From Deuterostichococcus epilithicus (lineage: Eukaryota; Chlorophyta; Trebouxiophyceae; Prasiolales; Stichococcaceae): a DNA stretch of 64,000 nucleotides. Below are positions 11,501-27,200 of this stretch, piece by piece (position 1 is the stretch's first letter; each line of letters starts with the position of its first letter). Below the pieces are notes generated by a model. It worked only from the letters and a program-made list of their open reading frames with translations. It was not told the DNA's origin and did no database searches. A program made the position numbers and the translations under genes. The stretch is taken from the NCBI GenBank assembly GCA_033439295.1, contig JAVTLE010000016.1, positions 2,728,001-2,792,000 on the forward strand, given 5' to 3'.

Positions 11501-13255
11501 GTGGTCATGAAGCGGTGGGACGGCGCCCGCATATGGTACCCCAACGAGATGATGAACACGGTGGCCATCACCAACGTCACCCGCACAGACACCCGCTGCC
11601 AGTGGTTCAAGGTGCGGCGGGCCGACATGGCTTGTCGATGCACGCTCCGCCCCTGTATGCGCAGCAGTCCAAGGAGACTTTGCTGCGCGAGCGCCTGCTG
11701 CTGGCCAGTGACGCCCAGTGCGTGCCATGCGGGCGAGGTCGGGGTGGATAGCAGAGGCAGGCTGCACAGAGGGTCCAGGATGGGCGTGCTTGGGGGCCTG
11801 ACAGGCGATCAGGAGCGCGGCATCGGCCATCGGTACAGCGGTGATGAACAGGATGCCGGTAAAACGGAGACAGTGCAGCAGTGCGAGGAAGGGGTGCGGT
11901 GTCGACGAGAAGACACGAGAACAAAACAGAGATCTGAAGCCCGCATCGTCCGTCGCAGGTACTGGTGGACACCGACACGCCCGGCGAGGTGTGCACCGCG
12001 CTGAAGGAGATTCTGGACCCCTGGTTCGAGGCGCGCTCCACGGAGCTGAAGCCCGACCCGACGGTCGCCTTTTTCGGCCCCAGCACCGACCCCATGAAGG
12101 TGACTGTTTCTTGGGGGCTCGATATCTCGTAACTGCGCTGTATCTCGTTGTGCATCATGTATGTGTTGTCTTGTTGTGTCGTATTGTGCGCAGCTGTTGG
12201 TGGCGCCCTGGTGCAGCATCCCCGGGCCAGAGCGATGCAGCAGCAGCTCCGTACCACAAGCCCTCAGCGAGTCTGCGCACCAGACCCTGGATCCCTGTTT
12301 TCGCGCGCAGGTGTACCTGGCTGTCTACTTCAACTTCAACTTCAACGGTGAGGCCAGCACCTTGAGGATGGCACTGTTGTTGTGCAGGATCGCTCAGGGT
12401 TGTGTGCACATGCGAAGGTTGTGGGGGCCCCATGTACTGCGAGCGGCTCGCCTGCCGTGTCCATCACCTGGCAGCATCTGCCACGGACTTCCTTGTCACA
12501 AACGCCCCTTCAAGCCCTCCGAGGTGTGGGCGTGCATTTGATATCGCTTTGTGCCCTACGTGTGGCGTGCCGACGCCTTGAGATCCGCATCTGCAGCCTT
12601 CGAGGACGGCGATCGGGCAGGCCCTACCCGGCACGACCTGTTCATGCTGGTGGGTGCCACTCCCGTTCGATTGCGTCTTGTCTCGCAGCATAACCTCGAA
12701 CCTCACAGACGGCTGCCTGGAGGCTTCGTGTTGCGCCTTGATTGGTGGGCCAAACACCGCCTCCGGCGGTGCACACAGATGCCTAAAGGAGCTGGGGTTA
12801 TGGAGTCACGAATCGGGTTGCAAGTCCATGACACACACAAAGGCGGAACTGCTGTGTGCCTCGCAGGTGGCGGAGACGCTCGTGGAGCTTGGCGTCAAGT
12901 ACACCCTGGTGCGTTCCTCAAGGTTTAGGGTTTAGGGCCCTTTGTTCTGGGGTTGCGCCGCCCGCGACGTCTCACTCGGGCGACTGCAGCCTGCTCACCG
13001 ATTAGGTTGAAGCGCTCTGCATGTTGCACACAGCACAATGCAGCGAATTAATGGTGCGGCTGATGAACAGACCATTGACAGCCGGGCTGCCAATGTGCAT
13101 ACATATCCTACATGTCGATGCACACTATCGTCCAATGATCTTACGCATGTCGTCTGCTGCAGCCCAACTTTGGGCGACCGCATGCGCTGGAGACAGCGAC
13201 CACAGAGCGCCGGTCCATGCTGCAGAAGCTGCCGGCCATGCGGTCGCACGGCTAA
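2528..13255 (+). CDS. MSL: MscS/MSL-type mechanosensitive ion channel with an EF-hand, about 24 exons
   Basis: This membrane channel opens on membrane tension; fission yeast Msy1/Msy2 are relatives that also carry an EF-hand. Confident exons are 5166-5309 (first membrane helix), 5485-5646, 5980-6096, 6446-6568, 6852-6976, 7234-7332, 8911-9059, 9614-9751, 10205-10325, 10870-11058, 11501-11611, 11959-12099, 12311-12347, 12597-12649, 12867-12908 and 13163-13255 (stop TAA). Family marks include IERN-like VIEWNFFENRRVLYY, FHKQAFFDKMQETLKQ, the pore-helix run GFSFVFGNSIRTVFES and HPFDVGDTIYIDG. Exon 9614-9751 encodes a 12-residue EF-hand loop, DDNGSGRVGQGE, suggesting Ca2+ control. The acidic, Ser/Pro-rich N-terminal exons (about 2528-4710) and the linker at 7531-7871 and 8160-8580 are less certain. 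The start could be ATG 2528 or ATG 3073. Two introns (after 6568 and 11058) need GC donors. Exon-edge duplications surround several exons. Confidence 0.85.
4982..5200 (+). repeat. Repeated exon start encoding an LSDxEIEELxE motif in the channel gene
   Basis: The exon start at 5166 (LSDSEIEELEE) is preceded by a diverged copy at 4982 (LSDREIEELDE), each just after a CAG. The spacing is 184 bases. The upstream copy may be a separate exon or a decayed duplicate; only the downstream copy leads into the first membrane helix. Confidence 0.5.
9369..9420 (+). repeat. Decayed copy of the start of the EF-hand exon
   Basis: Following an AG at 9367-9368, the sequence matches the start of exon 9614-9751, including its acceptor (GGAACTACCTGGTGC against GGAACTATCTGGTGC, then a shared CTCCTGCCGGGA-like stretch). 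The copy lies 245 bases upstream in the intron and no longer encodes the EF-hand. Confidence 0.65.
9725..9892 (+). repeat. 63-base tandem repeat, three copies, spanning the donor of the EF-hand exon
   Basis: CGCCGTGGTGCAGA recurs at 9731, 9794 and 9857, exactly 63 bases apart, each followed by a CTTCAGGTG-type donor (GTGCCC in the first two, GTGGCC in the third). The first copy is the true end of exon 9614-9751; the other two lie in the intron. Because 63 is 21 codons, the frame stays open through all copies. The third contains an N at 9871, so copy number in the assembly may not be exact. Confidence 0.85.
11218..11545 (+). repeat. 94-95 base tandem repeat, four copies, ending at a real exon start in the channel gene
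   Basis: Copies begin after CAG at 11218, 11313, 11407 and 11501. Each starts like GTGGTCATGAAGCGGTGGGA, with divergence increasing upstream. Only the last continues into the channel sequence (ARIWYPNEMM). Each unit carries its own acceptor, often as GCGACAG, so four candidate acceptors sit in tandem. Confidence 0.85.
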
Positions 13256-14337
13256 GGCGGGATGCTCCGGCAGGCAGTGGCGGGCGGCGGCGGCAGCACC
13301 TGCACCGGGGACTGGCGGCGCCAGCCAGTGGGATGCGGCCCTTGCGGCTGTGGCGGCGCCTGGCGGCACTGCAGCAAGGATGGTGGCGATCGGCGTGCCG
13401 GGGGCGAGGGACAGTGCAACAACCTCCGATTCTTTTGGGCATGCCAGCCGTCGTCAGGGGCGATCTGCGACATGGCCGGGCGCCAGCTGAGATGTTTGAG
13501 GAGACACACAATGCATGAAGCAGGGGCACACGAACCACAACGGCAATGGCTACCTATGCCAAGGATAATGACGTTGCGACCAGGTGTACTGCGGAATTGG
13601 GGATTGATTGTCGGAGGACAAAACGTTCGCGACGTCTATCAGAAGGTCTGCGAGGCAACGAAGGCTGAAATGCACAATTTTGTGGGGCTGGGGCCGCGTT
13701 CAAGGTGGCTGCGTGGCACAGTGGAACAGACATTGTGCGTGCGAGAGTTTCAGTGATGAACAAGTTTGAACAATCTTCCGTGAATCTTTGTTTTGGTAGT
13801 CCAAGCGTCCGTACTTATGCCAGCATTGTTGACGGCGGTGCTGGACACTAGCTCGGCCCCCACCTAGGACAACATTAGCTGTTGGTTTGATATGGAAAGG
13901 ATCCGACATAGCAGCCTGTAGGGGCAGCACAGCAGTCGTATGTGAGTGGTAATACTGATCGTTCAATCTTCTGCTGTTCTTTGGATCTTTGGATCTTGTT
14001 ATCATAATCCACCTGCTGAGAACATGGCCTGACAGACGAGGACGCTCATGGCAAGGCTCCCGCGAGAAATCTCTCGGAACTTGGTTGCGTGGCGCCAGCG
14101 CTATCCGCTGCGGGGGCGATGCCACCCCAAACCGTGGTTCTGGTGGCTGACTTGCAAGTGGCTTGTATGCCATCAGCACGTAGTGTCTGAACAACGTTCA
14201 CCGTTTGCTTCACATAACGTCGCCATCTGACGGCACGAAAAGTGACGTCTCGCGCGTGAAAACGCTGCTGAAAGGAACGCGTCAGTGACTGAACGGCGAA
14301 TCAGCATTGTCCTGTTGTCGCTGCGCAAACTCTAAGC
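13256..14337. other. Intergenic region between the channel gene and PDS
   Basis: This is the 3' flank of the channel gene and the upstream region of phytoene desaturase. The part from about 13740 to 14060 is noticeably less GC-rich than the genes and includes a short tandem TTTGGATC repeat near 13980. I see no supported coding exon. Open frames at 13262-13756 (+) and 13700-14194 (-) match no family I recognise. Confidence 0.5.
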
Positions 14338-19391
<5,054 letters not shown>

Positions 19392-19836
19392 GATTAGTGC
19401 TTGTTTTGTGCTCGTCCTGTGATGTGCTCGTCCTGTGATGTGCGAGTTTTCGAAGTGGGCAGCCCTTGCTGCAAATGTTAGGTCAAAGCCCTTTGCAATA
19501 CTCATGTTGGGCATGTCGAATCTTCACGCCCGCTTTGAAGCTGTCGCAAACACCTTCGAGGTTTGAGGTGGAACAGGCACTTGCGCTACGGGGACAGAGT
19601 GCCTTTAACAGACACCTTTATGCTGTTCTAGACCTTAAGCGGTTTCTGCTGCCGAAGGACAGCCTTTTGCATGCCACATTCAAGCTGGCCAAAGTTAGCA
19701 CTGCCATTTGCTGCTACAATCCGGAGATGCTGATGTCTAGTGGTCTATAGTTCTCCTGACGGAACAGCTGCGGATGACAATCTGGCGGAGTCTTGGCACG
19801 TATCCAATGACGACAGGATCAACGCCACAGATGTAC
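19392..19836. other. Convergent 3' flanks of PDS and DCP2
   Basis: These 445 bases between two convergent stop codons presumably hold both 3' untranslated regions. A 16-base direct repeat (GTGCTCGTCCTGTGAT, twice) lies at about 19409-19440 just after the PDS stop. No gene is seen. Confidence 0.6.
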
Positions 19837-22800
19837 TCAGACCAGGATGTATCGCAAGATGGCGGCGCGGTCGAAGCGGAAGCCCGTTAGGGCTGCACTT
19901 GTATACACGCCATCTGCACCCACTGACATTTGAGTTGCAGGCACATGCCCTGGCACAGCCAGCGTTGCTGCGGGATCCGCCACCAGCTGTCCCAGCGATG
20001 TGGGTGCCGAGGCTGTGGCCATCGCCTGCGAGTCTAAGCCCGGCTGCAGCAGGGCTGCATCTGGGACGGAGGCCAGCGGGTCTGCGCCGGCTGCGAGTGC
20101 CGCCGCGATGGGCGTCGGCCGCGTGGCCGCCGCAGCGGACCATCCCTGCGTGTCAAGCAGCATATCAGTATCCGTGCTTCTCGAAGTCGTATGCACGCAC
20201 GGCTGCAGCCTGCGCCACCCGCAAAGTGGCGCTGTTGCGTTCGACTAGGAGTGCCAAACGCTACTGCCGCAACAGAGGTAGGCCTTTCCCCTCAAGCAAC
20301 TTGAGACTGCTTCGGTAAACGGTCAACACCCTGCCATCAGTACCAACCTGCAGGCCTGTGGCGCTCGAGGCGTGCGCCGCTGCTGCCGCGGTCGCCAGCA
20401 GCGCCGCCAGTGGCTGGCCGCTTGCGCCGGCCGCCGTGGCGTCCGATGCCGCTGTTGCCATGCCGGCAGGCGCCGCCTGCACCCCCGACTGCTGCACGGC
20501 CGCCTCCTGCTGCGGGGCAGGCGCTCCCTTGAGCGCCGCCGCTGCTGCTGCTGTTGCTGCTGCAGCAGCCGGCAGCTGTTTGCCTCCGCCACGAGCGCGC
20601 TTGCTGGCACGCGCCGCCCTGGCGGTGCCGCCGGCTGGCGCCTGCGTGCAACAGGCCAGCGCAGCTGCGTGAGCAGAGCAACTCCTGGAGCTCCCTGCGT
20701 GGTTGCCACACAGCAGCATGCACATATACGCGCGCCCACACGCCAGCTGACTGAGGCCGGGGTGTAGACTCCACCCAGCTGCATCCAGCCCCGCTCAGCC
20801 TCGATCTGAGAGAATCCTGCCTTCCGAAAAGCCTCAATTCCCTCGGAGCCTGCAGCAAGCAGTCCAGCTGACACACACCTGGGCGGCCGCGGCGGCGGCG
20901 ATGGCAGCAGCGCGGCGCTGGTGCGCCCGTATCCACCGCCGCAGCTGCCGCACATAATTCCAAACCATGAAGAACTTGTGGCGGCCGCCCGCATCGTTGG
21001 TGAATACCTGTGGCACAAACGCAGGTCGGTTCTAGGCAAACATGCTGGACGTTTGGTAACAGTGTTGCGCATCCAATCGGCGTGCCAGGTGGCGCGGTTG
21101 CCGGCCAGCGGTGGCATGGGCCGGGAGACAGCGTGCTGCAGGGCGGCTGCACATGCTGCAGCCCACAACGCGTCTTGCTCTGACTGCAGGCAGCTGGGTG
21201 GGTTGAGTTGTGCCGACGAGCACGCATGCCCGCGGCAGACCGGCACCTGGGAGTCCTGCTCTCGCGACGCCGGCAGGTGAGCGATTGTGTGCCAGGCCAA
21301 GGCGCTGATTTCCTGCGACGCATGTGTCCAGAGTTTTAACCCACAGGGCCAGACCAGAATCGCCTTGCTTTGCATGTGGCCGCGCTGCACAGGTGGGCAC
21401 TGACAGCTGGCTGCAGGCGCGGCCGCCATGCCGGCGGCCGGCTGACCCTAAACCCTGACCCGTGGGGTGGATGCAGGAGTCGAGCTGGGTCTGCCCAGCA
21501 GGGTGGTGCATTTAGGGTTTAGAGGTGCATGGCGGGAGCGAGTGCCCCGTCTCTGCGTGTCATGCGGACGAGCGCATTTCCGCTCGCGCGTGCAGAGCCC
21601 TGCCTGCGGGCGGCTGTCCGCATTTCAGGCAGGTCCTGGAGGCCGACCAGAGCAGCTGACAAAGTGAAAAGTACAAACTAAAAGGGGACCGCACCTTCCG
21701 CACTTGCGGCGCAAAGTGGGTGGCCTCATCCACGTCCGGCACTATGAACAGCCGGGTCCGCTTCTGCCCCAGGTGCACCTCTATGGAGTCCTCCTCCCGC
21801 AGCCGGCCGGTCAGGTCGAACCCGGTCTCCTCCTGCACCTGAGGTGTACAGGACAGACGCTCTCGGGTATGTGTGGTCTCCATGCATGGAGACCTCCTAG
21901 CGCAGCCGGCCGGTGCGAACCCCGCCTCCTCCTGCACCTGCCGCTGCCACAGCAGGCGCCGTCAAAACTAGAAGGTTTGTTGACGCCCTGCTGACGCCAT
22001 ATATATGGCGACTTCCATGGCGCAGCCGTCCGGATGAGAACACACCCTGTCTCCTTCACCCGCCAGGGGGAATTCGACTTGCGCCGCAAGGATCTGACGA
22101 GAGTGGCCGTGCCAGAAACGGGGCCGAAGGCCAGAGGCGCTGCCGCCAGGCGCCACAGCACCTCTTGGGCCGCAACGACCAGGCGCAAGCCAAGGCAGAC
22201 GATGGACTGCACCAACCTCCTTGGCAGGACAGTGCGTAATTTCTTCGCCGCACCCTGAAAACCTTAGACTCGCCTCGCGCTACATGCGCAGTAACTCTGT
22301 CTCCGCCTTGCAGACCTTGCTGCGGGGGAGCCACAGGCAACCATCAAGGTTACAAGGAGGAGAAACCATAAAAAACCCGGCACCTCGCGCTGCGCGCACT
22401 GCAAGTCAGTCTCGTCCTTCGCGATCTTGCCGCGGGGAAAGCCCCACGCGCCGCCGGCGCCCCACGACTTGACCAGCAGGCACTTGTCCAGCCCGGGGTT
22501 CAGCATGATGGCGCCCATCACTGGCACTGCCTGCGCCAGGCGCAAAGGCACGGCATGAGAGGCATGCTGTTCCTCCCAATGGCGGTGGATTTGATGAATG
22601 CGCCGCCCCATTGGCATGCGATGCTGGTGCCCTGCGGCAGCCGCCTGCGGCAAGCAGCACTGCACTGGCTGCGGTTGTGGCTGCTCCCTGCGATGAGCCA
22701 GTTGCAACTTCGCATGGACGGACCTGTCACCTGGAACTCCCCAAGAATGATGGGCCCTTCAGCATGTGCCCGGCAGGTGCCTCTTCGTGCAGCCAAGCAC

Positions 22801-23554
22801 TTTTGGCACATGCAAAGCATGCGAGCTGAGACCGAAAAGGACTGTGATTAGTCACTGAAGTTGCATGTTTATAATCGTTAAACTGCTCGTAGATGGTTTC
22901 CACTGCGCCCTGGTACTGCATGAGCCCGGGGCACTTCTGAAGAGACCCCAGGCGTTTTCAGGCCCTGAAACTGCAAAGCCCTGCCTGCTTGTAGTCGTTG
23001 AACTGCTTGTAGATGGCGTCCAGCGCGCCCGAGTACGGCCCGAGCCCGGGACATGTGCCAAAAATGAGCGTCGCAAAGCGCTTGAGCGACAGGCTGACCA
23101 GCTGCTCCTCGGGGTCCGCCTCCCGCGCAAAGTCCTGCGGTTGTTGCGCGGCAGGGTTGGGGGGGCTCCAATGTTTTGGAGCGGAGTCGTGGGGAGGGTG
23201 CGCGAGCGCATGGCCGTGAGCGCGCGCACTGGAGGCAAGTCGTCATGCCAACGGGCCTCAGAGCGTGTCCTTTACGTGCAGTGCATTAGAATGCGCCGGG
23301 CTCACCTCGTAGAACCAGTGCGCCTGCTCGATGAGGAACAGCAGCCGTTCGAAGGACCTGCAGTGAAGACCATGGCGGATGAGCAGCCGCAAGCGGCAAG
23401 GAGCATTGGTGTTGCATGCATCGGTGCACCGTTGACCAGACATGCAGGAGCACTGGTGCTGGAGCAATTTCACTCACGCCAACTCCTCCGGCGGGCTGTT
23501 CAAGATGAAGCGCGAGCACAGGTCATCTAGGAGCTCCTTGCTCGGCAGCGTCAT
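19837..23554 (-). CDS. DCP2: mRNA-decapping enzyme subunit 2 (Nudix hydrolase)
   Basis: DCP2 removes the m7G cap in 5'-3' mRNA decay in cytoplasmic P-bodies. Exons in gene order: 23554-23478 (start, LLDDLCSRFILNSPPEEL, Box A), 23357-23306 (LLFLIEQAHWFYE), 23134-22985, 22530-22384, 21838-21695, 21312-21247, 21007-20879, about 20849-20773, 20641-20348 and 20145-19837. The Nudix box GKIAKDE...REVQEETGF has the full G-x5-E-x7-RE-x2-EE-x-G pattern and is split by a phase-0 intron between RE and V. The next exons encode TRLFIVPDVDE-like and ISALAWHTIAHLP segments, as in Box B. The C-terminal tail is Ala-rich and ends GFRFDRAAILR, possibly a short interaction helix. The intron after 22985 needs a GC donor. 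Three exons have decayed edge copies nearby. Confidence 0.93.
21887..22063 (-). repeat. Two decayed copies of the start of the DCP2 Nudix exon
   Basis: The true exon starts at 21838 (VQEETGFDLTGRLREED). Copies start at 21937 (VQEEAGFAPAGCARR) and at about 22059 (VKETGCVLIRT), 99 and 122 bases further upstream in gene order. The middle copy keeps its CAG acceptor and an open frame up to the true acceptor; the furthest has lost the acceptor. Confidence 0.85.
22270..22450 (-). repeat. Copy of the end of the DCP2 exon carrying the first half of the Nudix box
   Basis: The exon end at 22384-22445, reading GKIAKDETDLQCAQRE, is echoed about 112 bases downstream in the intron at 22270-22333. The copy has the same CCCCGC(G/A)GCAAG start and ends GTAGCGCGAG followed by GCGAGT. 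The copy is diverged and has lost the GT donor. Confidence 0.75.
22876..23062 (-). repeat. Copy of the donor-side end of DCP2 exon 3
   Basis: The exon end (DAIYKQFNDYKQ, 22985-23060) is repeated 120 bases downstream at 22876-22940 as ETIYEQFNDYK. Shared + strand words include AACTGCTTGTAGATGG against AACTGCTCGTAGATGG. Confidence 0.85.
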
Positions 23555-24226
23555 GGTTGCCCTTCTCCGCGAACGTATCGACTATTCAACGCGGCTAGCT
23601 CGACAGCCCGGCCGCCCCACCGTCACCTGAGAAGGCCGCTGCAAAATTTGCCACATCAATCTCGGATGGGTTCGTGAAGCCCTTTGCTGTCGAAGGAAAC
23701 AGACAAGGGCAACAGAAGTCTGGACTGCACGCCTGCTAAGCTGCTGCTCCCCGGCTTGCTGCGAAGTATGGGTACACGAACAGTTGCGAGCTGCACAATG
23801 AACGTGCTGAGCCTGCTGCGATGGTGGTCATCTTGCGGCAAGCGCTTGCTGTCAGCGTACTGTTGCGCTGCCAGGTTCAGATATGTTTCTAGATTGTCAG
23901 GCGAGTTCCGGAGTCACAACCTCAGCAGATTTGAAGTACAACGCCTTTGAAGCTCCTGCTGACCTGGCGCAGGTCTGTTGCTGTTGCTTCTGATGCTACA
24001 GCCAGCTCTTGAGGCCGACACCTAGCCTTCAGTATCAGATTGGCTAAGTTACAGCGCTGGAATGCGGCAGGGAATGTTTGGCGTGCTACATCGATGAACG
24101 TGCATTAAGCGGCACTTGAGTCAGCACCAGCAGACGCATCAGCACGGCCAAGTTACCACGCGGACGTCTAGCCTGAGCTGCCTTCAACTTGGGTCTGCGA
24201 AGATTCGGGCCATCGCTCGCTGCAAG
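23555..24226. promoter_or_regulatory. Divergent promoter region between DCP2 and the RMC1-like gene
   Basis: These 672 bases separate two divergent start codons and presumably hold both promoters and leaders. No TATA box is convincing and no coding exon is supported. Confidence 0.45.
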
Positions 24227-27200
24227 ATGGCGCAGCCGCCTCTGGCGCCTGCCGGCGAAGCCGCGTCGCCACCCATCTACATGCAGCCGCTGCTGAATGG
24301 CTTAAACACCGTCGGTGCCAGCTATGTAACCGCGGACGACCGTGGCAGCCGCCTCATTATCGTGCACGGCGACGCCATCGAGCTGTGGCCCCTGGCCGGC
24401 GACACGCCACCGCAGGTATCGAATGCTTCCTCAAGCAGGTCGCTTGCGCTTGACACCGCCATCCATCTGCACACAACCAAGGAGTGTCAGCAGGCAGCTA
24501 TCAGGCGCTGCAAGCGACGACAGACCCTCTGAAGGCTTCAGTGCCTCTGGCTGCATTGATACCCACATGATTTGACCAGTGCCCAGGTGCATGGCGGCAG
24601 CCAGGCTACATGCGTCTGATTCAACCCAGATCGAATACATCCCCTCTGTGGCAAAGCCTCTTGGAGCGGCTGAAGCTTTTGGAGAGCTCGTGCAACTGCA
24701 GACGGTGGCGCTGCATGCCGGGCCGGTCGTGGCATCGGTGCGGGCGGCGCCAGACGGCACGCTGGCTGTGCAGCGATCCGCAGCCAATGTGGAGATTGTG
24801 GACCCCGTTTCGGGGCGCACCTTCGTCCAGGTAGGCACGTTTACCATTACGCGTGTGACTCGGCCTTTCCATTGGTGTGCCAGCAGGCAGTGGGGGCTAT
24901 GTTACCCAAACGAAAGAGCGGGGACCTGGCGTCAGGGCGCACCTTTGCACAGGCGCCAGTGAAAGCGCCAGTCAAAACTGCAGACGCTTGGCAGATGGAG
25001 CGGTGCACAATTGTGTGCATGCAGCTGTGAGGGGCCGGGCATCCGAGCCGTGCATCAGGCATAAAGCGCTGCGCTCGGTTGGGTGGCACGAAGCCGCAAA
25101 ATACGAGGAAGACAGCAGCACATTCGCCTGCACGCTGCGCTTTCCCTGCTGTGCCTCAGCCACCTTGAGGCCTGTTTGCGCGCCGACAAGACCATCTGCA
25201 TGTTTCCGCACAAGCAGGCAGCGCGGAGCCGGGCGCCACTGCGGGGCGTCTTCTGGACAGATTCAGCGGCAGGGGACCTGGCTCTCGTCACCTCTGCTGG
25301 CCTGGAGCTGTACAGGCAGGTTTTCAACTTGAATCCTTCTGTTTAAACTGAAGGAATGCATTCCATCAGTACGTAGAGCTGAAGTCTGTTGTTGGCAAGC
25401 GAGCTATGAGCATGCTGCCAGACGGCACCGCATCAGCAGCCTGGCGCTTGCTGGGACGTGGGGCGGTCTATTATCCATGCGAGCTGGCATCGAGGTGCGG
25501 TGTCGGATGTGCTGTGCTGCAGCCGTCGGGGCACGGCGGGGGGCCTGATGCATCTGGAGACGCGGCGGCATGACATCGCCTGGGCGGCATGGTCTGCCGA
25601 CACGCGCGTCATCCTGCTGGCCACCGGAGGCGCATGGCTTCAGGCAAGCTGCTGCTGGCAGTTCCTATGCACTGCAGAATGGAACACGCCCGGCGAGCTC
25701 TGTGCGTGGCTATGCTCGTGTCATTACGCTGCACCCCGCTTCACTCTGTCCTTGGGATGCCCCAGGGTTGCGACTGCCAGTTCCTGCTTGCCTAGCCTTT
25801 TAATTTAGCGCTGCGACGGCACTGGCATGCTATTGTGTATCACCCTGCTGCACGCCCGGGCCGGCCTTTAGATGCTGGCTGATGAATGCAGCATGTGAGT
25901 TGGATGCGACTGTCTGCCAGCTGCCAGCCCGGGCCATTCCAATCCCGCCGCATTCACGCCTCAATCCTCACTTTCCAGCCAATGCGGCTGCCCCTGCATC
26001 ATGAATGCACACCAAGTTTGTGCGAAGGTGCTAGTGAAGCTGCTGCCATTTCCGATGTGCCCGTCGTTCAGGCATATCAGGTTGGTGCGGAGGCGGTGGT
26101 CAAGCTGCCGCCATTCCAGCTGCCGGCTGCTGCAGCGCCCATCGCACCAGACTGTGTGGGCCTCATAGCTCTGTACGGCCGGGTGTACTGCTGGCACCAC
26201 GACCGGCCGGGGCGTCGCCTCACCCTGCACCGCTTCTTCAAGTGAGCACTGTCGACGTGGTGCCCTGGAGGCGGCAGGCCATTCAGCTTCTCTCACTGCT
26301 GCCAAGATGCACTGCTGCACGCGGTGTCTTCTGCACCGTAGGTGGGGGTGCTGTTGGCAAGTAACTAATTGAGTGGATGGCGTGGAAAGAAACCGAGTGA
26401 TCTTGCCAATTGCTGCGCCAGCACTTGGGACGCTCCTCCTACTACAAGATGGTGCCGCACCTGACTGTAACCTGCTGCTGACAAAGACCCAGCTTCTGAC
26501 GTAAACCCTGCTGACCACATAGTCACACAGGGATGCGGTGCCGCTGCAGCACACGTAGGCCGTCTATCCCGCTGCGGCGAGCTGCGCCAACGAAATCCTG
26601 CTGTCCGCGACACCCTGCCATGTAGACAGGACCGGACACAGAACCCTGCTGGTGCGGCGCAGAGACGCGGTGCTGCTGCGGCACACGTTGGCGGTCGCGC
26701 CCGCCGCCGGCGGCCTGCGCCTGGCGGTCGACGACAATGTGCTGCTGGTGTGCGACGTGGCCGCCGGCTCTGCAGGGGCTTTCGACGTGTGCGAGGATGC
26801 CCCGCCGGGGGAGCAGCTGCAGCCGCTGGCGACGCACCCAGTATTTGCGTCGCCCGACAGCCAGGTCTGAGCTTGCGGCGGGCGCTGCACCTTGCCAGTT
26901 CTGTCGGAATGTTTTCGAACAGGATTGCGCGGCGCATCTGCGCGGGCGCCTGCAGCTCGCCCTGCAGCTCAGTACTGCATCCGTGGCCCTCTCGGCAGCC
27001 GCCATGGAGAATCAGCCCACTTCCAGAGGATGGAAAACTGATGCCACCAAGTGGACATGCGAGGTTGGATGTGCCCGACAGGATGCGACGGCGTCGGAGT
27101 TCAGCTTGCACCCGCGAAACCTTGTGCTGGACCGGCCGCGCGGCGTTGTCGCACGGCTGCGTGTGCGGCCGGCGGCGCTCGCATCGGGCGCCAGCGGCGG

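Noticed and set aside
13262-13756. A 164-codon open frame after the channel stop codon
   Set aside because: It begins seven bases past the stop in another frame and is Gly/Trp/Cys-rich; most likely 3' untranslated sequence.
20323-21429. A 368-codon open frame on the minus strand
   Set aside because: It strings together DCP2 exons and introns; the exons have better splice-defined limits.
21998-22013. Perfect palindrome CGCCATATATATGGCG resembling a promoter TATA box
   Set aside because: It lies inside a DCP2 intron, next to a decayed exon copy, with no gene start nearby.
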